Below, piece by piece: positions 14,399 to 20,760 of a stretch of DNA of 32,350 bases. Position 1 is the stretch's first letter. Each line of letters opens with the position of its first letter. The position numbers were made by a program, and so were the translations under genes. The DNA is taken from NCBI GenBank assembly GCA_016177915.1, contig JACOUI010000080.1:1-32350 (forward strand), in the 5' to 3' direction. This DNA is from Planctomycetia bacterium (GTDB lineage: Bacteria > Planctomycetota > Planctomycetia > Pirellulales > S012-138). The notes under the pieces were generated by a model. That model searched no databases and was not told the DNA's origin. It saw nothing but the letters and a program-made list of their open reading frames with translations.

Positions 14399-14986
14399 AT
14401 GCCCGGCCACCGAAAAACCGTCCGCCATTACCACGAGCCCGGCGACGTACACGAACTGACCTTCTCGTGCTACCGCCGCATGCCGCTGCTCACCAACAAC
14501 CCGTGGCGCTGTGCGTTGCCCCGCAGCATCGACGCGGCCATGGCTGCCTGCGAGTTCCGTCTGATTGCCTTCGTCTTCATGCCCGAGCACGTCCACTTGC
14601 TCGTGTATCCGTTGGGGCAGGAAAACGTCGAGGAGCGGATCGCGCGGCTGTTGGCGGCCGTCAAGCGGCCGGTTTCCGCGGAGGTCCATCAGCGGCTCAA
14701 GCAATCGCACAGCCCACTCTTGGCGAAGCTGGTGGTTCGCGAGCGGCCGGGGCGGCACGTATTCCGCTTCTGGCAAGAGGGACCGGGCTACGACCGGAAC
14801 CTGGAAGGGGAGAAGGCCGTGCTGGCGGCCGTCGATTACATTCATTTGAATCCTGTTCGCCGCCGGCTGGTGAAGCGGCCGGAAGACTGGCGATGGTCGA
14901 GCTACCGGCGGTATCATGAGCCCGCTTGGAAACCCGACGCCGATTTGCCGCACGTCGAGGGTGTGCCGGCCGAGTTGGTCTGGTAA
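14399..14986 (+). CDS. REP-associated tyrosine transposase (RAYT, Y1_Tnp/IS200-like family)
   Basis: The 195-residue protein carries the HUH-type signature MPEHVHLLVYP (H64, H66), an FWQEGPGYDRN segment whose Y131 is the likely nucleophile, and the RAYT hallmark VDYIHLNPVRRRL followed by PEDWRWSSYRRY (about 146-172). RAYTs are single-copy Y1 transposase relatives that cut single-stranded REP palindromes and are thought to spread them. The length is typical. The ATG at 14399 is chosen because the homologous part starts with MPGHRKTVRHYHEPGDVHEL; the frame extends back to 14297 only through repeat sequence. The inverted REP hairpins on both sides support an intact element. All motifs are present, so the protein may be active; that is inference. 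Confidence 0.9.
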   Translation: MPGHRKTVRHYHEPGDVHELTFSCYRRMPLLTNNPWRCALPRSIDAAMAACEFRLIAFVFMPEHVHLLVYPLGQENVEERIARLLAAVKRPVSAEVHQRLKQSHSPLLAKLVVRERPGRHVFRFWQEGPGYDRNLEGEKAVLAAVDYIHLNPVRRRLVKRPEDWRWSSYRRYHEPAWKPDADLPHVEGVPAELVW

Positions 14987-15116
14987 CGGGCCAGGCACAG
15001 GACTGGACGCCGGGTGGACCTCACCAGCGGAGGTTGACCGGCGAGTCGGCGAGCAAGCGCCGGGCAGCTCGCCGGCGGAGGTCGATCGAGGGTCTGCGCG
15101 GCAAGAGCCTGGCCGA

Positions 15117-15143
15117 CGGGCACTGGCAAGATGCCAGTGGCAC
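15117..15143 (-). repeat. Right REP hairpin, inverted relative to the left copy
   Basis: The stem CACTGGCA (15121-15128), loop AGA, TGCCAGTG (15132-15139) is followed by GCACCCG. Its reverse complement matches the left copy except for one compensated base pair and one loop-side change. Confidence 0.8.
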
Positions 15144-15248
15144 CCGACCTCAACTGCCACCCGCCGCCCGCGAGCGACTGAAGGGCCTGGGCATTGCGCA
15201 CGCCGCGTTCTACGAACCCGATCTCGCCCGCCCTGCGACCCCCCCGTG

Positions 15249-15269
15249 CCCCCCCTTCGGAAGGGGGGG
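15249..15269. repeat. Perfect GC-rich hairpin (CCCCCCCTT-CGG-AAGGGGGGG)
   Basis: Nine base pairs close on a CGG loop. There is no T-run on either side, so it is not a classical terminator. It is more likely another dispersed palindrome. Confidence 0.6.
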
Positions 15270-15318
15270 AAGAGACCGATTCGCCGCGGGCGGATTCCGT
15301 CGACGTCCTGCGAGATGC

Positions 15319-15578
15319 TCCCTCGCGGGCGCGTCGGGTTGGTGTGGCGGTCGCAAACGCGGGACATCTCACTGCCCTCTGCACCGCGCCCCTCCGCGGC
15401 GCCGCGCGCCGACACTTCCGCCGCTACCCCTGTCTGCGCATCGCCGCGCCCGAAGCGCGCGCCGGGCCGCAAACACTAACCCGAAGCGCCAGCGAGGGAG
15501 AACCGCTAAGCCGCGCCGAACCCGAGTGAAGCGCCGCGCATCGCGCCGCGCCCTCGCTTGCGCTGCGGGTTGGTGTGG
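15319..15578. repeat. Three copies of a GGTTGGTGTGG-ended repeat, one inverted
   Basis: TCCCTCGCGGGCGCGTCGGG followed by TTGGTGTGG lies at 15319-15347. CCCTCGCTTGCGCTGCGGGT followed by TGGTGTGG lies at 15551-15578. An inverted relative starting CACTAACCCGAAGCGCCAGC and followed by GAGGGAG lies at 15474-15500. The copies share ends (CCCTCGC and GGGTTGGTG or its complement) and differ in the middle. Confidence 0.65.
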
Positions 15579-15630
15579 CCGAGCGCCGGAATCGAGAACG
15601 AGGACGACGACGAAGGACAAGAGAAGACGG

Positions 15631-15656
15631 GAGTACGAGAACGAGTACGAGTACGA
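15631..15656 (+). repeat. GTACGAG simple-type repeat
   Basis: GAGTACGAGAACGAGTACGA continues with GTACGA. The same pattern with few differences is the right arm of the inverted repeat at 22299-22375, and both are next to GAAGACGG. It is therefore a dispersed element rather than chance low complexity. Confidence 0.65.
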
Positions 15657-15801
15657 ATGACCCAACGAACGAGAAAAACCATGAAGCCTGAAAACATCGT
15701 CCACAAGAGCCGCTTCGGCTTTCATCCCTGCGACTTCGCCACCTTTGTTGCTTCTGCTGGAGCGGAAATGTGCCGCTGCGGCTGAAAGATTTCAGGACTT
15801 T

Positions 15802-17112
15802 CTATTTCCGCGCAAGCTCGTAGTAGCGCCGCTGCGGCGAAAGGAGCTTTCGCACGATCGCCTCCTGGTCGGCCACGAGCGGCTCAAAGAGCGGGACCTC
15901 GCGGGCGTTCTGGCCCTGCTCGTGCTTGCGGAAGCCGAAGAGGTAGGTTTCGTTCTGCGGCCGCCAGCGGTGGAAATAAAGCTCGTTCTTGCGGAGGAGC
16001 GTGCGGCGGAGCTCTTCGGCCTGGTCGAAGGCCGGCCCGCGGCGGAGCGCGACGCCCCTGGCCCAGTCGGCGGCCGAGGCGACGGCCACATCGCGCTGGT
16101 CGATGCGGAGGATGTAGTCGCCGTCGGCCAGGCCGGCGATTTGCAGGACGCGGGACGTAGACGGCGGTACCGGGGGCGAGCGCGGAGAGTCCGTTGCGGC
16201 GGCGGGCGAGGAAGGGTCCGGTTTCTGTGACGAGGGCGCCGGCGAATCGGGCAGGGCGTCGTCGACGGCGGAAAAACGGACGGCGTCGCGCGAGGATTGC
16301 AGATCCTCGATCTTCGCGCCGCGGAGTTCGACGGGTTCGTTCTTGCCGGCGGAAAGCGAAACGCGCCACGAGGGCCATTTGAGGTTCAGGCAGTCAGCAA
16401 TGAACACCGCGGTGCGCTCGTAGCCGGCGGCGTTGAAGTGAACCCCGTTGTCGGTCAGGCGGAGTTTGGGTTCTTCTTTTGTGAGCCGCTCGGTTTCGGC
16501 GAAGAGGTCGATGACGTCATACTTACGCGCCGCGGCGATCTCGCGGATGGCTTGCGAATACAAAGCGAGACGGCGGTTGGCTTCCGCCGGATCCGGCAGC
16601 GGCCGGCCGAGGTCTTCGCGGCGCGGCGGCGTCAGAAGGACGACGCGGGCCTTGGTGGGGGCGAAGGCATCGAGCATTTCCGTCAGGCCGCGGCGGAACA
16701 GCTCCAGGCCCGCCGGCCCGGCCTGCGATTCATTGGCGCCGTAGGCGACGAGGAGCAAGGTGGGCTTCAGGCCCAGCACGCCGGCCTTGAGCTGGGCGAA
16801 GCCGTCCTGGGCAGTGCCGAAGCCGGCTCGGGCGTCGCCCCAGACGGTGTCGCCGCTCCAGCCGAGGTTGCGGACGCGCAGCTCGCGCGGCCAGCGGACG
16901 GCCAGCGCGGCCTCCCAATAGCCGTGCGATTGCTCGCGTTCGATGAGGGTGCTGCCGACGAGGACGAGGAGGTCGGAATCGACCGCAGGCGGCTGCGCGT
17001 CGTCGGCGAGCACAATCTCCGCACGCGCGACAAGCCCAAGCAGCACAAAGCCACAGACAAACGTGTGCAGGAATCGAGCCATCGGCCGGCAGGGAAGAAG
17101 AAGGAGCTTCAT
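15802..17112 (-). CDS. Secreted SGNH/GDSL-type hydrolase (436 aa)
   Basis: The protein has an export leader, either MKLLLLPCRPMARFLHTFVC from 17112 or MARFLHTFVCGFVLLGLVAR from 17082, cleaved near ADDAQP. The SGNH fold is indicated by an N-terminal LLVLVGSTLIEREQSHGYWE (the nucleophile position of GDSL is altered to GST), by NLGWSGDTVWGDARAGFG, by LLVAYGANES (the GxN block) and by DNGVHFNAAGYERTA (the DxxH-type C-terminal block). A Pro/Ser-rich linker (about 325-350) precedes a C-terminal domain ending in FRKHEQGQNAREVPLFEPLV, QRRYYELARK. These enzymes are usually carbohydrate or lipid esterases; the substrate is unknown. The unusual first block and the extra C-terminal domain are seen in planctomycete members. 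Neither start has a clear ribosome-binding site. Confidence 0.82.
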   Translation of the reverse strand: MKLLLLPCRPMARFLHTFVCGFVLLGLVARAEIVLADDAQPPAVDSDLLVLVGSTLIEREQSHGYWEAALAVRWPRELRVRNLGWSGDTVWGDARAGFGTAQDGFAQLKAGVLGLKPTLLLVAYGANESQAGPAGLELFRRGLTEMLDAFAPTKARVVLLTPPRREDLGRPLPDPAEANRRLALYSQAIREIAAARKYDVIDLFAETERLTKEEPKLRLTDNGVHFNAAGYERTAVFIADCLNLKWPSWRVSLSAGKNEPVELRGAKIEDLQSSRDAVRFSAVDDALPDSPAPSSQKPDPSSPAAATDSPRSPPVPPSTSRVLQIAGLADGDYILRIDQRDVAVASAADWARGVALRRGPAFDQAEELRRTLLRKNELYFHRWRPQNETYLFGFRKHEQGQNAREVPLFEPLVADQEAIVRKLLSPQRRYYELARK

Positions 17113-17213
17113 CGACGCGCAACGGTATGTTGAGGAGGACACTTCGCCACCCAGCGCCCGCACCAAGTGTAGTTGACGAGGGCGGCGTGCAACAGACGCG
17201 GGTAAGGGTCGAA

Positions 17214-17273
17214 CGAAAAACAAATGTCGTCTTTCGCTCCGCGAAAGGCGACAATTCGGCATGTTGTTTTTCG
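17214..17273. repeat. Nested palindrome with a CGCTCCGCG core
   Basis: The inner hairpin 17226-17252 pairs GTCGTCTTTCGC with GCGAAAGGCGAC (one G-T pair) around loop TCC. The outer arms CGAAAAACAA (17214-17223) and TTGTTTTTCG (17264-17273) also pair. It lies between the divergent SGNH hydrolase and DarT-DarG genes, so it sits in the shared promoter region. Confidence 0.7.
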
Positions 17274-17366
17274 GCCGCTCCTAAAACCGCCTCGTTCCAT
17301 TTTCACCGGTGGAGTAAAATGCCCTAGCGATTCTTCGTTTTTCGCCTCGATCCCGCGTCCGCGTCC

Positions 17367-18536
17367 ATGGCCAAGGCCGACATCAAAAGTCTGTACTACA
17401 TCACGCACGTGGACAACGTGCCGTCGATGCTGGAGCGAGGCATCCTCTCGCACGCGACGATCGAGCAGCGTAAGATCGCCTTCACGCCGGTCTACGACGC
17501 CGAGATCGTCTCCAATCGCCGCGAGAAGCGCCCCTTCGGACAGCGCAGCCTGTGGGACTACTCGAATCTCTATTTTCAGCCGCGGAACCCGATGCTGTAC
17601 CGGGTGATCTGCGAAGGGAACAAGTCGAATCTGGCGGTCGTCGGCGTGCGGCCGGCGGCGCTCGACCTGGAGGGCGTGGTCGTCAGCGACGGCAACGCGG
17701 CGAGCGCGCCGACGCGGTTCTTCCCGGCCGCCGAAGGCCTGTCGCGCATCCGCGAGGAATGGCAGATCATTCAAAGGGAGTGGTGGCGCGCCGACGACGG
17801 CTCCAAGCGCCGGATCATGGCCGAATGCCTGGTTCCCGAGCGCGTGCCCGCGGAGCTGATCCACACGATTTTCGTCGCCGGTCACACGGAGCGCGAGGCG
17901 CTGCTCAAAAAACTGCCGGGCGCGAAGGTGCAAATCGTCCCGGAGCCGCACATTTTTTTCCAGCCGCTGCGGAGTTGGCGCGTTGGGACGAAGATTTCGC
18001 TCGTCGACGGAGACATGTTCTTCTCCGGCATGCAGACGCTGACGGTAAGCGTCAACCTGAAAGGCGTCATGGGAAAGGGGCTGGCGTCGCGGGCGAAATA
18101 TCAATTTCCGGACGTCTACGTGTTCTATCAGGACGCCTGCCGGTCCAAGAAGCTGACGGCCGCGCGGCCCGCGCTTTACAAGCGCGAATCGCCGCTGGAA
18201 GAGGAGCTGGCCGAATCCGGCGAAATGCTGAAAACGAAGAACGGGGCGAAGTGGTTCCTGCTCTTCGCCACGAAACGTCATTGGAAAGACCGTTCGCGCC
18301 CGGAGGACATCGAGGCGGGAATGGCCTGGATCGAGAAGAACTACGCCGCGGAGGGCATCCAATCGCTGGCGCTGCCGGCGCTGGGCTGCGGGTTGGGCGG
18401 CCTGGAATGGAAGACCGTCGGCCCGCTCATGTGCCGATATTTGAACCGCCTTTCGATCCCGTCGGCGATCTACCTGCCGCGCGAGCGCGAGATCGAGCCG
18501 GCGTATTTGAGCGCGGACTATTTGCTTTCGCCCTGA
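17367..18536 (+). CDS. Single-chain DarT-DarG: DNA ADP-ribosyltransferase toxin fused to a macrodomain antitoxin
   Basis: Residues 1-200 are a DarT (DUF4433) domain: YYITHVDNVPSMLERGILSH at 10-29 with the NAD-site H13, Arg residues at 51-52, the LWDYSNLYFQPRNPMLYRV block (62-80), and KRRIMAECLVPERVP with the expected catalytic E153. DarT adds ADP-ribose to thymidine in single-stranded DNA. Residues about 211-375 are a DarG-type macrodomain: TVSVNLKGVMGKGLASRAKY (225-244), FPDVYVFYQDACRSKKL, LLFATKRHWKDRSRPEDIEA (298-317) and SLALPALGCGLGGLEW (333-348). DarG removes the modification. Toxin and antitoxin are normally two adjacent genes in this order; here there is no stop or restart between them. 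All visible key residues are kept, so both activities may be present. Its 3' end overlaps the helicase gene by 110 bases. Similar fusions may exist in databases; I cannot check. Confidence 0.88.
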   Translation: MAKADIKSLYYITHVDNVPSMLERGILSHATIEQRKIAFTPVYDAEIVSNRREKRPFGQRSLWDYSNLYFQPRNPMLYRVICEGNKSNLAVVGVRPAALDLEGVVVSDGNAASAPTRFFPAAEGLSRIREEWQIIQREWWRADDGSKRRIMAECLVPERVPAELIHTIFVAGHTEREALLKKLPGAKVQIVPEPHIFFQPLRSWRVGTKISLVDGDMFFSGMQTLTVSVNLKGVMGKGLASRAKYQFPDVYVFYQDACRSKKLTAARPALYKRESPLEEELAESGEMLKTKNGAKWFLLFATKRHWKDRSRPEDIEAGMAWIEKNYAAEGIQSLALPALGCGLGGLEWKTVGPLMCRYLNRLSIPSAIYLPREREIEPAYLSADYLLSP

Positions 18537-20514
18537 CGGCGCCCGTCCGCGATCCCTGCGCCTTTCGCGCTCGCACGGCGTTGGGATGGTCCGCCTGGCC
18601 GGTCATCTCGTAAAGGAACCGGCTGGGAAACGTCGGCCGGGGCTTGCCCCATTTGCGGCGCGTTTTGGCCAGGGTCAGCGTGAGGCGGTCGCGGGCGCGG
18701 GTGATGCCGACGTAGCACAGCCGCCGCTCCTCGTCGATCGATTCCTCGGAGTCGCCGCTGCTCTTGCGGTGCGGCAGGTAGCCCTCCTCCATGCCCACCA
18801 TGTAGACCTGCGAGAATTCCAGGCTCTTGGCGCCGTGGAGCGTGAGCAGGACGACGGCGTCGCGGTCGAGCTGTTTTTCCTTGTCGCGGGCGTCGTCGCG
18901 CGGCTCGAGCGTGACCTCGACCAGGAAGCCGTGGAGACTCGGCTGCCGGGCGCCTTGTTCGTACTCGGCCAGCGCCTGGATGGCCTCGAGCACGGTGTTC
19001 CAGCGCGCCTGCCGCTCGTCGGGGTTTTGATATTGGCGCGAGAGGTCCTGCTCGTAGCCGATTTCACGCAAGAGTTCGCCCGTTCCCTCAGCCAGCTTGC
19101 CTCTCGAGAGCTTCTGTCGATGCCGCAAGAGGAGCGACAGGAACTGCCCGACGCTGTCGGCGGCCGTTTCAGAAACCAGGTTGCCGTCGGCGGCGTTTTG
19201 CAGGGCCTCGAAGAAGCTGATCGATCGCGACGAGGCTTCCTTGGCGATGCGGGCGACGGTGGCGGGGCTGATGCCGCGGGCGGGGGTGTTGATGATCCGC
19301 CGCAGGGCGGCTTCGTCGCGCGGATGGGCGATCGCGCGCAAGTAGGCCAGGACGTCGCGGACCTCCTTGCGGTCGAAGAACGACGTGCCTCCCAAGAGCA
19401 CATAGGGCAGCCCGGCGCGGCGCAGGGCGGTTTCGTAGTTCCGCGTCTGCTCGTTGGTTCGCAGCAGGATGGCAAAGTCGCGCAGGCGGGCCTTATGCGC
19501 CACAACTTCGCCGGCGACCTCCGTGGCGATCAGGTTCGCCTCGGCCAGCTCGTCGTCGCAGGCCAGGATGCGCGGGCGGGGTCCGTCGCGCTGGGTGCGG
19601 AGCGCTTTGTCGTGCCGGTGGCGGTTGAAGCGGATGAGGCGATTGGCGAGATCGAGGATCGGCCGGGTCGAGCGGTAGTTTTCCTCGAGACGCACGACCT
19701 TGGCGTCGGGCCAGTCGCGCTGGAAGCGGAGGATGTGCGACACGTCCGCCCCGCGCCAGGCGTAGATCGACTGGTCGTCGTCGCCGACGACGCACAGGTT
19801 TTTGTGCTCGCCGGCCAGGTGCTTGAGAATGCGATATTGCGCGCCGTTGGTGTCCTGGTATTCATCCACCAGCACGTGCGAGAAGCGGCGGGATTCTTCG
19901 CGGCGGACCTCGGGGAACTTTTGAAAGAGCGTTTCGGAGAGGAGCAACAGGTCGTCGAAATCGACCGCGCCGGCAAGCTGCAGCGCCTGTTGATAGCGGC
20001 GGTAGGCGATTGCCGCGACGTGCTCGGCGGCGGACTTGGCGTCGCGGCCGGCCTGCGGCGCCGCGATGCCCGCCGTCTTCCAGCGGCTGAGGATCGACAA
20101 CAAGTCGCCGGGGCGGACCTTCGGGCCCTCCAGGCGGATTTCGTTGAGCACGCTGCGGGCGGCCATCAACTGGTCGGCCTGGTCGTAGATCGTGAAGCTC
20201 TGCGGGTAGCCGAGGCGCGTGATGTGCCGGCGAAGGACCTGCACGCACAGGGCGTGGAAGGTGTTGATGAAGGGCTTTTGGTCGCGGGGGAGTTTTCCCA
20301 GCAGGTCCGCCACGCGCGACTGCATTTCGCCGGCGGCCTTGCGGGTGAAGGTGACGGCGAGAATTCTCTCCGGCGGCGTGCCGCGGCGGATCAACTCCGC
20401 GATGCGGTGCGTCACGACGCGCGTCTTGCCCGAGCCGGCGCCGGCCAGGACCAAAAGCGGCCCTGCCAGCGTGGTGACGGCGGCGCGCTGGGCTGGATTG
20501 AGGTGGTCGTTCAT
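18427..20514 (-). CDS. UvrD/PcrA/Rep-family SF1 DNA helicase
   Basis: The 695-residue protein contains the full SF1A motif set: Q motif LNPAQRAAV, Walker A GAGSGKT (25-31), motif Ia VTFTRKAAGEM, Walker B VDEYQDTN, motif III GDDDQSIYAWRGAD, motif IV LEENYRST, motif V LLTLHGAKSLEFSQVYMVG and motif VI YVGITRARDRL. It is a 3'-5' helicase of the PcrA/UvrD/Rep type, acting in repair and replication restart. The ATG at 20514 begins directly at the Q-motif region (MNDHLNPAQR); the open frame upstream to 20691 has no family resemblance. The last 80 or so residues are a basic, Pro/Ser/Gly-rich tail, and its final 36 residues are antisense to the end of the DarT-DarG gene. It could be a housekeeping gene rather than part of the toxin locus. 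Confidence 0.9.
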   Translation of the reverse strand: MNDHLNPAQRAAVTTLAGPLLVLAGAGSGKTRVVTHRIAELIRRGTPPERILAVTFTRKAAGEMQSRVADLLGKLPRDQKPFINTFHALCVQVLRRHITRLGYPQSFTIYDQADQLMAARSVLNEIRLEGPKVRPGDLLSILSRWKTAGIAAPQAGRDAKSAAEHVAAIAYRRYQQALQLAGAVDFDDLLLLSETLFQKFPEVRREESRRFSHVLVDEYQDTNGAQYRILKHLAGEHKNLCVVGDDDQSIYAWRGADVSHILRFQRDWPDAKVVRLEENYRSTRPILDLANRLIRFNRHRHDKALRTQRDGPRPRILACDDELAEANLIATEVAGEVVAHKARLRDFAILLRTNEQTRNYETALRRAGLPYVLLGGTSFFDRKEVRDVLAYLRAIAHPRDEAALRRIINTPARGISPATVARIAKEASSRSISFFEALQNAADGNLVSETAADSVGQFLSLLLRHRQKLSRGKLAEGTGELLREIGYEQDLSRQYQNPDERQARWNTVLEAIQALAEYEQGARQPSLHGFLVEVTLEPRDDARDKEKQLDRDAVVLLTLHGAKSLEFSQVYMVGMEEGYLPHRKSSGDSEESIDEERRLCYVGITRARDRLTLTLAKTRRKWGKPRPTFPSRFLYEMTGQADHPNAVRARKAQGSRTGAVRAKANSPRSNTPARSRARAAGRSPTGSKGGSNIGT

Positions 20515-20681
20515 CCGTGCCGAAGGCGATAGCGGCAAGAGTGCCAGCAGGTCCATCAATGCTGTCAGGAGCATCTTAACCGCACGCCTCCTTCGCCGAC
20601 AGCAGGGCGGAGACGTGAGGGACTGTGCAATCGACGACTTTGCCGATTCCGAAAACTTTTCGTGCAGCGGCGCGTGAACCC

Positions 20682-20696
20682 GGCCGATCATCGGCC
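20682..20696. promoter_or_regulatory. 15-bp palindrome upstream of the Wzz-like gene
   Basis: GGCCGAT-C-ATCGGCC is a perfect 7-bp inverted repeat about 65 bases before the start at 20761, in the space between divergent genes. It could be an operator or a short hairpin; nothing further supports a role. Confidence 0.3.
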
Positions 20697-20760
20697 CTGA
20701 AGCCCGGCGTTATGTCGATGCCGGCCTCAATCCATGCCGTCAACCGCCGGGGCGCAGCCC

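Larger units (their letters stand above)
14217..15143 (+). mobile_element. RAYT element: transposase gene between inverted REP hairpins
   Basis: A RAYT gene (14399-14986) lies between two palindromes of the same family in opposite orientation: CACTGGCG-TCT-CGCCAGTG at 14224-14242 and CACTGGCA-AGA-TGCCAGTG at 15121-15139. Both are flanked by GGGTGC on the outer or inner side as expected for inverted copies. Between hairpins and gene, an imperfect motif of the form TCCACCTCTGTCGGCGAG recurs: once before the gene (about 14339-14357) and twice inverted after it (about 15020-15090). This matches the usual layout of a RAYT with its own REP pair. Confidence 0.75.
15144..15801. other. Repeat-rich non-coding stretch
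   Basis: No intact gene is visible in this 650-base stretch. Just after the right REP the plus strand can be read ARERLKGLGIAHAAFYEPDL, which has some protein character and may be a gene remnant. The rest is filled with hairpins and repeats (15249-15269, 15319-15578, 15631-15656), listed separately. Confidence 0.5.

Noticed and set aside
15249..15269. Classical intrinsic terminator
   Set aside because: The stem is strong, but no T-run follows on either strand and no gene ends close by.
20515..20691. N-terminal extension of the helicase
   Set aside because: The extra 59 residues have no family resemblance and the Q motif follows directly after the ATG at 20514.
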